From assembly GCF_000186865.1 (NCBI RefSeq), contig NW_008705595.1, positions 172,520 to 196,444 on the forward strand: a stretch of DNA of 23,925 nucleotides, given 5' to 3'. This document shows positions 1 through 10,700 of the stretch, in pieces; the stretch's first letter is position 1, and the number at the start of each line of letters is the position of its first letter. Below the pieces are notes generated by a model. The model saw only the letters and a list, made by a program, of their open reading frames with translations. It did not search any database and was not told where the DNA came from. This stretch comes from Aureococcus anophagefferens. Lineage: Eukaryota; Sar; Pelagophyceae; Pelagomonadales; Pelagomonadaceae. The position numbers and the translations under genes were made by a program.

Positions 1-58
1 CCGCTGGATCCCCGCTGGACGCGAGGGGGTCGCGGCTTCGAATCTCCCTTCCGCGAAG

Positions 59-159
<101 letters not shown>

Positions 160-549
160 CGGCACGGGGTCACTTTTTTTGTTCCAACGAGTGATCTCAC
201 GGATGAAATAAGATCTCCGATGCTGGGAGAGGTCGACAGAGAGATACGACCCCGACTCCGCGGACAACGAGGCCGGGCGCTGCGCACCGTGGCCCGAGTG
301 CGTGACCGCGCCGCAGGAGCCATCCGAGTTCCCCGACGCTCTGCGTTCCTGTTAGCCCCCCCCCGGTCCCTACGGCCCTGATGGAGCGGCCTGCGCCGGC
401 TCGGGGTCGCTCTGGTGCCGTTTGGAGTCTAGCCTGGCGTACTTATCGTGCTTCGCCACTTCTGCGCAGGGCCCCGGTTTCTCGCAGCATCGGGAGTCGT
501 ATATCATCGCCCCTATCAATTTCCTTCAGAGGGGCTCTCGGTTGGTCGG

Positions 550-550
<1 letters not shown>

Positions 551-585
<35 letters not shown>
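551..585. repeat. CCG/GCC trinucleotide microsatellite
   Basis: A pure 35-nt run of the trinucleotide cgc/ccg (about 12 units). It creates poly-Ala, poly-Arg or poly-Pro in the shadow frames on both strands, which explains the apparent open frames around it. Confidence 0.97.
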
Positions 586-586
<1 letters not shown>

Positions 587-839
587 CAGCCCTTCTGGCA
601 TGCACTCTGGCATGCCCCGCGGTCGTGGGTGACTTGGTGAATATCCCTGTTGATTTGCTTCCGAGCAAATGGGTTCGCGCGTGCGGAATTCACCCGCAGA
701 CGGCTCTCGTTGGCAGCGTCTTGGAGGCCTTCTTGGCAAGGCGCGCCGCTGGTGGCTGCGGTAAATGCAATTTTTTAGCGTGACGGTCAGCGTAAATCCA
801 TATCGACACAACTCGCTGTCGCAGAGTTTGCCTGTCGAC

Positions 840-3800
840 ATGCCACTTCGGTGCGTCTATTCAGCCTCTCTAAAATATCATCCTGCAATAGGTTGGAGAT
901 TAAAAAGCGGCTCTCTGCACGGTAAGGATGCTGCAAGTTCATGCACCGACGCTCGAAGGCTGGCGGTAGGTCGGACCGCGTGAAGTGTGTAGACTTGCAT
1001 CCGACCGAGCCATGGGTCCTCTCGGCACTGTTGTTCGTCGGCGTGCGTATGTACTTGCTCAAAGAAATTGCGAGGTTCAGGTATTCTGGGAACATTTTTC
1101 TTTGGGACACCGAAACTTGCTCACTCATCAAGTCGTGGGAGATTTGTGAACTGCCCGTTCGTTCTTGTAAATTTATTGCGCGTCGCTCTCAATTTATTTG
1201 CGCATCTGGTGCGCACTCCAGAGAGTGTATCACTCATTGGCATTTGTATGGGGCATAGATGACATGCGATTGCGGATTTATAATTATAACACCATGGAAA
1301 AGATCAAAGATATGGAGGCCCACGCAGATTACATTCGCTTTGTAGAGATCCATCCAACTATGCCTTACATCTTGTCTTCATCAGATGATATGTCGATGAA
1401 GCTTTGGGATTGGGACAATAATTGGGACTGCACATTGACCTTTGAAGGTCATGCCCATTATGTTATGATGTGTAAGTTTAACCTTAAAGACACGAACACG
1501 TTTGCTTCGGCTTCACTCGACCGAACGATCAAGGTGTTAGATCCAGACAAACAAATCGCGTGATTCTTTCAACCTTTGCTTTACGTGATCTCTTGATTAT
1601 GTTCATGACATCTTTTTAGGTATGGGGTTTGGCAGCGCAGCAACCTCATTTTTCTCTTGAAGGTCACGAGAGGGGCGTCAATTGTATTGATTACTACCCT
1701 GGCGGTAGGAAGCTGCTAATAGACTCACTCGTTCATAGCCTCACCTCTTAGGTGACAAGCCTTATATACTCTCCGGTGCTGATGATAAAACTGTTAAAAT
1801 ATGGGACTACCAGACCAAGGCTTGTAATACACTGCATACTTTCAAAGGAGAAACTGCGGTGGGTGAACATCCTTGTTAGGTATCCAAACACTGGAAGGAC
1901 ATTCCAATAATGTTTGTTCTGTGCTTTTCCACCCTCGACTACCTGTACTAGTCTCTGCATCGGAGGATGGGACCGTGCGGATTTGGCATGCAACAACATA
2001 CCGTGCCGAAACTACTCTGAATTATGGACTTGAGCGTGCGTGGTCGATTGCTGCCGCAAAGGAATCAAACGGGCTCGCCATTGGCTATGACGAGGGGACC
2101 ATCCTCATCAAGCTTGGCCACGACGCCCCTGTTGCTTCCCTTGACACGTCGTTCCCGCGCCTCCGTGGAGACAAAACTTGGAAACCAAGATTCTGTCTGT
2201 GCAGACATACGGGCAAGCTAGTTTGGGCACACAATAATGACATTCAGTCTGCTTCGCTCAAGGGCTTGGCATTAGATTCCATCGATGGTCAAACATTGAT
2301 TCAATTGAAAGCAGAGATACAGTGCATAGCAACCTTGCTCTAGGTGAGAAGCTCAATCTGGCAACAAAAGACATGGGCTCGTGCGAGATATTTCCGCAAA
2401 CAGTGCAACACAACTGCAATGGGCGCTTTTTGGTCGTTTGTGGCGATGGTGAATACATAATATACACGTCCCAGGCTCTAAGGAACAAAGCGTTTGGACA
2501 AGCACTTGATTTTGCATGGTCTGCTGTCTGTGGCACTGTGTCTGTTCCAACAGCGGATTACGTGCTTTGGCTCGTTGACACATTTGCAGGTTGGAACTGG
2601 AGACTTTGCCATTCGTGAATCTTTGTCAAGGGTGAAGATTTTCAAGAACTTTAAAGAGCACCGAACGATCAAGGCACCGATTTCCTCGTCTGAAGGGTTA
2701 TTTGGCGGAGCGTGTATTGCTGTAAGAGGTCCTGATTGCATCTGTTTTTTTGATTGGGGCGAGGGCGCGTTTCTATGCAAAGTCGATGTGGAGCCCTCTG
2801 CAAGCGCAGCGCAATAATATATCTGTGTTTGCCCTTGGGTGGGTTGATTCTTGACTGAATTGGATGACATGCGAATTTTGGTTTGACATGTTTCACATAA
2901 TCTTTTGGGGAATTGAATCGTATTTGCTGATATATAGTGCTCATAGGCCGTCTATTGGAATGAGACTCAAGAGCTTGTACTTCTTGTATGTGATGAACAG
3001 GCATTCGTGCTTAAACATGACAAAGACCTCGTTGACAGATCCATCAGCGAAGATTCGGTATCTCCAGAACTGGGTGTACCTGGGGCGCGAGTGCTCAGCG
3101 TGTGGGCTACGAATGATTGCACCACCACCTCCCCCTCCTTGAGTGTAGGTTTGAACCAGAGCATGAGATATCTGATAGGATTGTCAAGGGCCAATGGGTA
3201 GGAGATTGCTTCATCTTCTCCAATGGCGCGGGCCGATTGAATTATTTTGTCGGTGGTAACACCATGACTTTGTGTCACCTTGATCAACAAAGTACAGGGC
3301 CACTCTTCATGATTGGCTACTTGCCAAGGGAGGACAAAGTGTATCTCATGGATCGCTCAAGAAACGTTTTCTGTTATCGAGCACTGCTGGCTGTTTTACA
3401 GTATCAAACCGCTGTGGTTCGGCAGGACTTCGAAACAGCCAACACGATCCTGCCAGCAATACCAGAGACTGAGCATTCGTCAGTCGCACGCTTCCTTGAA
3501 GCGCAGGGTTATAAAGATGTTGCACTTGAAGTTTCCAGAGATCAAGACCATAAGTTTGACCTCGCGCTTGAGCTTGGTAAGCTTGATGAAGCGACAGTGC
3601 TGCTTGACGCTATGCCGGCGCACGACAAGGATACTACAGACTCAATGACCAAGTGGAAGCGTCTTGGTGACCTCGCCCTCGCCAAATGTGATCTATCCCT
3701 CGCAGAGCGTTGCGCTAGTAATGCCAGAGACCTTGCCGGGCTGCTCATGCTGTATACTGCAGTCGGAGATCGTGCAGGAGTGCAAACTCTTGCCGGGAAT

Positions 3801-4451
3801 GCAGTCGCACAAGGTAAATTCAATATAGCGTTTGTTTCCTTCTTTGTACTCGGCGAGATTGAAAAATGCTTCGAGCTTCTTCTTGACACAGATCGAATTC
3901 CTGAAGCTGCTTTTCTAGCTCGTACTTATCTTCCTTCCCAGATTTCGCGTGCTGTCAAAATTTGGCGCGAAGATTTAAAGCAGGTCTCTGACCGAGCCGC
4001 GGCAGGGCTTGCTGACCCGGAAGAGTACCCAAACTTATTCCCAGATCTTGAATGGGCTTTAAAGGTCGAGAGAGTGTTCAAATTGAACCGGCATAAAACT
4101 GTTCTTGCGTCTGAGTTCACCACCGCCAAGGATGATCTTGATTTGGATCTCATTGCCCTTATGAAACAGCAATTCTCTGATGGTGCTATGGACGAGCAAC
4201 CTGGTGGGACTCAGGATGCAACAAATGGAGATGAAGAGGGAGCAAAGGTTGATATCTCTACAGGCGTGGATGACAATTTTGACCCGGTTTCAAGTGATTT
4301 AGGAAATCAGACTCTCTCGAATGATTCCAGTCCAGGTGTCAATGACTCTGGTATTTCGGACACGTCTGAAATTGTGCCTGAGTTGAATGTCAATGATGAA
4401 GCTGATGCAATACTGAATAGCGATTTTGGTGATGATGACGATGATTGGTGA
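840..4451 (+). CDS. COPB2: Coatomer subunit beta' (beta'-COP), 13 exons
   Basis: Beta'-COP is the WD40 plus alpha-solenoid subunit of the COPI coat on Golgi-to-ER vesicles; its N-terminal propeller binds dilysine cargo tails. Exons by conservation and splice signals: 840-850, 892-921, 970-1029, 1081-1208, 1259-1533, 1620-1704, 1752-1823, 1880-2147, 2205-2287, 2344-2525, 2590-2799, 2947-3101, 3149-4451. They sum to 2862 nt, a clean 953 codons plus stop (family about 900). The N-terminus reads [19 protein letters not shown]. Hallmarks include [94 protein letters not shown] and [22 protein letters not shown]40 repeats fill roughly residues 1-300, then a second propeller and a helical solenoid. 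The C-terminus is an acidic tail ending DDDDDW. Exon 11 appears to end at a GC donor. Identity is near certain; the small junctions 2147/2205 and 3101/3149 are inferred. Confidence 0.96.
2800..2946 (+). other. Probable GC-AG intron in COPB2
   Basis: The upstream frame reads through VDVEPS and then meets a TAA, with no usable GT donor before the stop. Splicing from gcaagc at 2800 to the acceptor catag ending at 2946 gives VDVEPS-AVYWNE, which matches the beta'-COP family spacing (IEIQP..-.IFW..) with no gap. At 147 nt it is the longest intron found here. Confidence 0.65.
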
Positions 4452-4789
4452 TGATTGAAGATAACACATATCAATTTGATAGAACAGCTCGTCCCCATAT
4501 GGTCAATCCGCAGTTCGCTAGTAGTATTAAGTCCTGCGCAGCATAAACTCCGCGGTATAAACTCCAAATTGCCACCCGGATCTGGGACACGATGGAACAA
4601 CGGCGATTTGAAGTCCAAGCTCCGACATACCAGGGCTCCTGGGAGAGCCTAGGCGCCCGAACCCGCCCTGGGAAAATCCAACGGACTTCCGCGGACCTTG
4701 CAAACGGACCTGAGTTCGTGACTTAGTCGCCTCCCTGGCCGCGCTCCAGTGCCTAATGCCAGGTGCTCCCTTTCTATCTGTCGGGGTAA

Positions 4790-4811
4790 CATATCCCGCC
4801 GGCGGGATATG
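4790..4811. repeat. Perfect 22-bp palindrome
   Basis: An 11-nt arm starting catatcccgcc is followed immediately by its exact reverse complement with no spacer. The symmetry stops at the flanking bases. It lies ~340 bp past the COPB2 stop in gene-free DNA. It could be a protein-binding site, a cruciform or a relic of a mobile-element end; nothing decides between these. Confidence 0.95.
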
Positions 4812-4849
4812 CTAAACGCCGCTTCAACTTGGACTTCAACCTCAAACCT

Positions 4850-4917
4850 TGCACTTCAACAGGGACCTCAACACCGCCGCTTGCCCTTCAAAAGGGACAT
4901 CAACACCGCCGCTCACG
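4850..4917. repeat. Imperfect tandem duplication, 32-bp period
   Basis: The core gggac(c/a)tcaacaccgccgct occurs at 4862-4881 and 4894-4913, each preceded by a cttcaa(c/a)a-type phrase. A looser relative (caacgccgccgct) occurs near 5140. Confidence 0.85.
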
Positions 4918-4982
4918 CCTCGCGGGGGACCTCTGACGCGCCGCCCACGCCTTAGGGGGCGCGACCCGCCCCATACCACGTG

Positions 4983-5015
4983 CCAGAAGCCCTCCAGAAG
5001 CCCTCCAGAAGCCTT
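4983..5015. repeat. 11-bp direct repeat, three copies
   Basis: Unit ccagaagccct occurs twice perfectly and a third time with one change. No coding context. Confidence 0.9.
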
Positions 5016-5301
5016 CTGCGGACCCGAAATACCCCAAACCCCTTACGATTTTGCGATTTAAATTCCCCCCACTGCCTCGCCCTAGTAAATTGCCCTTCAA
5101 GATCCCTCAAAATAGCAAAATGAAGTCTCTAGGGCAAACTGCAACGCCGCCGCTTACCTTGTCAACTTGCATTTCACTGGCAAGCTTCCTCAAAATGCCC
5201 TTCAAGCCCCCAGCTTCAAAGGATATCCCAAATACGGGAGGGTTACGACGGAGCGGGCATCCGGGTCAAAGTCTGTGATAGAGGGTTGCCACTTCAAGAA
5301 G

Positions 5302-5529
5302 ATGGCCCAGTCAATGGTTAGTCATATAGCACAACTACAGGGGCAGGAAGCACTTCTACAGCAGCAGCTACTAGTACAGCAGGCACTTGGTCCTCTTGTC
5401 CAGCATGGACTCCTACGACAGCCGCAGGGACAGCTACAGCTACCACAACATCCAGCACCAGTGCTACAACATCCAGCACCAGTGCTACAACATCCACCAC
5501 CAGTGCCACGACATCCAGCACCACTATAG
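5302..5529 (+). CDS. Possible Gln-rich low-complexity peptide (75 aa)
   Basis: A short open frame begins MAQSMVSHIAQLQGQEALLQQ, a Gln/Leu-rich stretch that could form a coiled coil, and ends in a QHPAPVL heptad encoded by a 21-bp tandem repeat. I recognise no family. It may be a terminal fragment of a larger gene or simply repeat DNA that stays open; the frame extends upstream to 5167 without a conserved start. Weak call. Confidence 0.2.
   Translation: MAQSMVSHIAQLQGQEALLQQQLLVQQALGPLVQHGLLRQPQGQLQLPQHPAPVLQHPAPVLQHPPPVPRHPAPL
5445..5528 (+). repeat. 21-bp tandem repeat, four copies
   Basis: Unit acaacatccagcaccagtgc(t): copies at 5445-5465 and 5466-5486 are identical; 5487-5507 and 5508-5528 are diverged. 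In the open frame it encodes QHPAPVL-type heptads. Confidence 0.93.
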
Positions 5530-5611
5530 CGCTTTGTATCTTACTCGTCCCGTACTAGTTGGTTGGTTCACATAAAATTTTAACACAGTATTCGGTAAAA
5601 GTCGGTGCCAA

Positions 5612-7084
5612 ATGGCGATCATGCTTCGGTATCGTGACAAAGCGTCTACCGCAGTCGTCCCCGCTACTTTGAAACTCGTCCTCGAGACATCACGAGACGC
5701 GCTTGCGTACTCGCTCGAATTTTATGATTTCGGTCGAATTTATAGAGTCTCGGACCTCTGTGAGCCACTTTTAGAAGCTGGTGAGCGCAATTCCATTGAC
5801 CGCATGACTTTGCAATCTTACAGATGTCGAACACGACATCTGCCTGAATCTGGAAACTTTTCAGTGCAAGGGGACTATTGCTGGAGTTGAATGGGTTCCG
5901 TCTTTTGGTGCAGGTATTCAAATGCGCACTAGACGGGCACTCTGGGTGCGGGGGGCTCAGTTAGTCACCCTGTATCCACCTCATCGAAGCGAATGGCTTT
6001 CACTAGCCAGAACCAAGAAGTACTCTCGGTCTCATTCCGAAGACAGAATCAACTCGATTGACTGTAGTGAACTAGCTTGGCCGCTTAACACTGACCTAGT
6101 CTTCACAATGGTCTCATGTGCCCGCACAGCGCTTGTATCAAACTTGTGTCCGATTATTCAAGCTGCTGATCTGGCCGAAAGAAGAACGACTTTTTGTGTG
6201 TGTGGCATCGACTGCAATGCAGGTGCGGCGCGCGGAAAATTGGATGAAGAATTAACGAGACAGCGTGTCATACAGAACAATTCAACCCGCCTCGTCGATC
6301 CGCTCGGAACTGGCCTCAGTATTCATGACCTTTGTAGACACGAATCAATAGTCTGTTGGCAGTGCGCAACAGAACCCACCCATGTTGGCAAGTCCTGATC
6401 TTTGTATCCCGCAGGTTGCAAGTGGCCGCCTCGTGCTCCAGTCGAACATCTCGGCGTGTTTCATCTATGAGCCTAGGGTAGCAGCTCTTCGCTGTGAGGT
6501 CTGCATCGTCAATGTGAGGCAGTCGTCAAAGCACATGTGTGCATTCTTGAAAATAATTGCTATAGGCGTCCGCAGCCCGCACCTACGAGACAGAGTCTGC
6601 CGAAGGTACTATGCTGTGCTGTGCGCAATGTCTTCATATGCTGCATTACAGTGTCACTGGGCAGACATGCACCAATGGGACTTCAGCTCGGCGAAGAATC
6701 CCGCCAGGAGTATCTGCCCTGCTACATTCAGGACCGTTCTCTCTCGCCGTTAGCGACCCTGCCTCCCAAGAGACGCCCACTCGTGTCTTCGATAGTTACA
6801 ACATTCCAACGGGTGTGTCTTGCGAACAGGCCTCAGCGAACAGGCCTCCCACTGGCGATACCAAGCCCGGGCAAGGCCTGCACCGACCTGGATAGCGAGA
6901 TAGTACAAACCAGATTATGCTACAGCACTGTAGATCACCATGATAAGCTTGCTTCCACCATGAAGCTGCTGTCTTACGACTCTGGCGTAAGTTCAATCAC
7001 GAATAATGATTCCAGGTCCCTAGGCACCGGATCATCTGCGACCATGGATAGCGCGGCAGAGGCAGGGGGCTGCGGCAAAAAAAA
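5612..7084. pseudogene. Unassigned coding-like stretch, probably a decayed gene
   Basis: Both strands give coding-like fragments and neither gives a complete gene. On the plus strand, an ATG at 5612 opens 56 codons to 5780, then a good intron (gtgagc at 5781 to ttacag at 5823, 43 nt) joins to an open frame running to 6398. The product (MAIMLRYRDKASTAVVPATL... then VEHDICLNLETFQCKGTIAGVEW) matches no family I know. On the minus strand, 5850-5770 reads ADVVFDICKIAKSCGQWNC..., faintly like a helical FAT/TPR repeat. Also on the minus strand, about 6590-6330 carries a protein-like frame interrupted by a TGA. I see no start-to-stop model on either strand. From 6600 to 7084 I recognise nothing. Confidence 0.25.
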
Positions 7085-7153
7085 GGTACAATCACCCAGG
7101 GGTCGTTTTACTCCGCTGACGCTACTTAAAACGACGCCCTGAGTGATTGTACC
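7085..7153. repeat. Long hairpin / foldback, 26-27-bp arms
   Basis: Left arm 7085-7110 (ggtacaatcacccagggg...) is matched by right arm 7127-7153 (...gagtgattgtacc) with one mismatch and one bulge, around a 16-nt loop. No target-site duplication is obvious at the ends. It could be a miniature foldback element, an RNA hairpin or a transcription stop between the convergent COPB2 and IFT172. The function is unknown. Confidence 0.9.
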
Positions 7154-7760
7154 TATTTTCCCTCGTCGCTACGCTCCTCGGGGTCGCTGACGCTCCTCCT
7201 CACTCGCTTCGCTCGTTTGCGCTATGTAACTTTGGTTGAAATTGGTAAAGCATTATTTTCATTCTAGGAGCCCCCCGTGCCGCCCCCCAAGAGCCCCCCC
7301 CCCCGCGCAAGCCCAATGGCAAAGCGCAACGACCCGGAAACCCACGGACCCCGAACGGCCCACGGGAGCACAACCAGCCGCCAGGAAGAGCAGCCGAAGC
7401 GCCGAAAGCGCCCGAAACGCGCTTTCGGGCCCGAGCCCCGAACGCCCGAAATCGGCACGTAAACGGGCGCACTCCGGCGCCACCTGGTCCCCTTTGCGCG
7501 GACGCGACCCCAGGACGTCCGCTGAGCCCAGCGGAACCGAACGCACATATATACACCCCCACCAGGGCCATCTAGGAATCAATCCCAGGGGCTCAGGGGG
7601 TCCGACCGTGAACGGGCCCGGGTGGTCTTCACATGCCAAGATATTCGAGATATTCGCCGCTTGATCACCATTATCCCCTGTTAATACAGGCTTCATTATC
7701 CCCTTCATAATTCGTGCTAGTAGAGAGGGCCCTGGTCTTTTTTAGTCCACGGACATTTCT
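7154..7760. other. GC-rich intergenic block before the IFT172 3' end
   Basis: No gene is recognised. About 7263-7620 is a distinct GC-rich, C-rich block with long but low-complexity open frames in several frames on both strands, typical of GC-driven shadows. Two mutually exclusive hairpins sit at 7403-7430. From 7660 on the composition becomes AT-richer, consistent with the 3' UTR of IFT172 on the minus strand. Confidence 0.6.
7403..7430. repeat. Two overlapping, competing hairpins
   Basis: Arm cgaaagcgc (7403-7411) pairs with gcgctttcg (7419-7427). The overlapping arm gcccgaaa (7410-7417) pairs with tttcgggc (7423-7430). The two stems cannot form at once. They may be a by-product of local GC repeats. 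Confidence 0.7.
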
Positions 7761-10700
7761 TCACTTTCCGCACATACTGATTCCAATCGACCTATGCATA
7801 TATGCTACGGAAAGCAAAAATCGTGCAAAGCCACCGACCTTATTGGCGATTGAGTTATTGACATTCAACAACTCCCACTTTTGAACTGGATATCCAGTGA
7901 CAATACACGTGGGCAGATCAGAGGCATAAAGTCCAGCATGTACAGTTCCCGCTGCTTGCTGCTTTGCAGGTAACTGCTGATCGACAGCTTTATCCACGCA
8001 TATAGACAACACCCAATCCCTTATCTCTTCGCGATCGTCTTCTCGGGGAAGATACTGCTGTAGAGGCAACTCAAACGGGAAAGGCACATTGGTTGCATCT
8101 GCGAAGTCAGCATTATCGATGTTGTCGATACTGCCCTCTTCGATGGCTTCGGTGAGATCTATGTAACGATTCAAGAGCACAAAGGCTAAATTATCATGTC
8201 CTTGGTCCCGTGCCATGATTCCAGCTTGATGAAATGCTTTATCGATTGGAATCAATCCTGAGTATCGAATTAATGTAATGGATACTTTTAGTGCTATGTC
8301 TTTCAATCCATGCTTTGTGCAGATAAGATATAAATTATAAAAATGGGTAGTCATGAGTAGCTGCTCGAAGCCATTTGCGCCTGAGATACCAAGCGCATCG
8401 TGCTGTGTCCCTTGATGAGAAGAACCAAGGCTAAAAAGAATATCTCGAAGCTCTGATACTGAGTTTATATGGGCATCCTGCTCCGGAGGGTTTGCGTGAT
8501 TTTGGCCCAACACGGCCATGACTAGGTCACGATACATCTGAATGTTGGGTCCGGGCGGTGGGGCCCCGTGTTGCTTGAGAGTCCGCACGGCCTGAATTAA
8601 ATCGCCCTTGGAAGCGACGATTTGTGCAGCTTGCAATCCAGCATACTTTGCACGGACGGAGAAGTGGATTTGTTCTCGATCTGCCATCTGCCATAGTCGA
8701 TCCCACTCCTTGCGATCCGCGAGAACATCTAGAGCTGCCGTCCTGTGCCCAAGCTCAAGTAGTCCATCGGTGTCTTCGGCCGATCGCAATGCAGATTGAT
8801 AAGCAGCATCGACTTCCGCCTCCAACGTGCTAGAACCTATGGCCAGTTCACGGGCCTTTGCCCAGCACCGCCCTTCCATCGCACACCTTACCGCACCATC
8901 TATGTCGTTCAATTCACGCAGCAATTCGGACGCTGCCTCATGTCGACCAATCTCCCTTAGCTTCAGCGTCACATTAGTCACAATATCACGAAGCTTTTCT
9001 GGTGACATATGCCGGCGTGCAACATCGATGGCGCACTCCCATATTTCCTCCAACTCTTTCGGATCTTCAAGGAGTCCCGGACGGGCATTCAAGTAGGCCT
9101 CAATAGCGCGGCCCCACTGTTTTTGCTGTTCCCATTGTTGCCCAGCGCTCAAAAAGTCTACCTTAGTACCTCCAGTGCCACGCTGCGCTTCGGCTTGTGA
9201 GTAAGCCAGGGAAACTTCGGCAAGCTGATGGGGTAAGTGGCGCTGCGCAAGAGCCAGGGCCTCTGTCCACATACCTGCATCGCGGTACATCGAAAGGGCA
9301 AGTTCGGGCTTTGCCGCCAGCATGAATAACTCTTCTGCGTGTTGGTGTTGGCCCGCGTCAGCTTCAGCGCGCGCGTGAGACACATAGACATCTGGCGAGG
9401 CTGATGGATCATACTTGTTAGCGACCGCAAGTGCTTCAGCCCATGCTTGTTGATGTATGTACATATCTATTGCTTCACGCGGTTTGTTTGCCTGGATGAA
9501 TTCTGCTTCTGCCTCCTTGTAGCGCTCTTCGTCCTCAAGGTAAAGCGCATGTTTCAAATGAACGTCAGGCAATTTCCCTGGACACGCGGAGCGAGCTAGC
9601 TCAAATGCATGATCAAATGCTCCCGACTCTATTGCATAGTCAATGGCCGGCTCAATCAGACCCTGTTTAGTAAGCAATTTGGCCCCCGCATCACCACCCA
9701 GCGAAAGTGCCCACGCATAAGCTACGCGCTTTGACCACCATGGAGCTTGGCAATTCGCATAGCCTCTTCCCACATGTCATTCGTCCGATACATGTTCACT
9801 GCCGAAAGCCACTCACCAGCTTCACAGTAGTGGTGCTCAGCATCGCGTAAACTTCCCTCTGACTCCAGATGCTGCGCAAGATACTGATGGGTCTCTTTTA
9901 GGAGCTCTCGTCGATGCTTTTCAACAAGTTGCACCATCGCATCGTATTTTCGTTGCTTTTTATACATATTTATGGCTAAATCTGGCTCATCGACTGTCAG
10001 ATAGAGCTGTTCAGCATCTTTCAGGTTGCCTTCTGCCTCAAGCTTTTGCGCATGCGATATGTACAACAAACTGACCTCCCGAGGTTCCATGTAGGACGAA
10101 GCTATTTTGTGGGCCCGATCCCACAAATTTGCTCGAGTGTACATTTCAACGGCCTTATCTGGTGCACCAGCTGCCACATAAAATCGCTCAGCTTCGCTCG
10201 TGTCGTTAGAATCTTCGTAGTGGCGAGCTAGGCGGCGAAGATAGGGCTGAGCTATATCCAAGTCGACGTTCTCTAACATCTGCGCTGCTTTCGTCCATTG
10301 CCGGGCACTAAGCGCAGCATCGATTGCTTTAGAGGACATGGATGCTTCGATGTAATGATTGATAGCCATCTCAACTTGATTATGCTCAAAAAGATAATCG
10401 CCCCATAATTCTTGTAGCTCAACGACTCGCCCCGGGAAATGTTTCCGCGCAAGCTCCACAGCTTTGCGAAATGAGGCACCCTTCAAGTATGCGTCCATGG
10501 CACGCTGTAGCTGGTCCATACGTTCATAAAACTCGCCCGCCTGTTCATGCAGCCCACCAGCCGTGAGAGATGCTGAAACACGTTCCAAGATGGATGGTGG
10601 ATTGTTAATACCATGCTGCTTGACGAGCCGTGCAGCACGCCCGGGCATTCCGCCTCTTAGGTACAATTCGATAGCCTGGAGGAAATCGCCTTCCATTTCC

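Larger units (their letters stand above)
4452..5611. other. Repeat-rich non-coding DNA downstream of COPB2
   Basis: No conserved gene is recognised. The stretch contains a perfect 22-bp palindrome, a 32-bp-period duplication, an 11-bp triplication and a 21-bp tandem array (annotated separately). The first ~100 bases are presumably the COPB2 3' UTR. Phrases such as cttcaa and ccgccgct recur loosely through 4830-5170. Confidence 0.6.

Noticed and set aside
443..841. Minus-strand open frame with poly-Ala
   Set aside because: It is produced by the CCG microsatellite; the rest has no protein-like character and it runs into the COPB2 start.
7236..7708. Overlapping long open frames on both strands
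   Set aside because: C-rich DNA stays open in many frames at once; no frame shows a family motif or a consistent codon pattern.
9729..9773. A 45-nt intron in IFT172 (gtgggaag...caaag) that would repair the frame
   Set aside because: It would remove WEEAMRIAKLHGG, which is conserved in the family, so a one-base indel is the better explanation.
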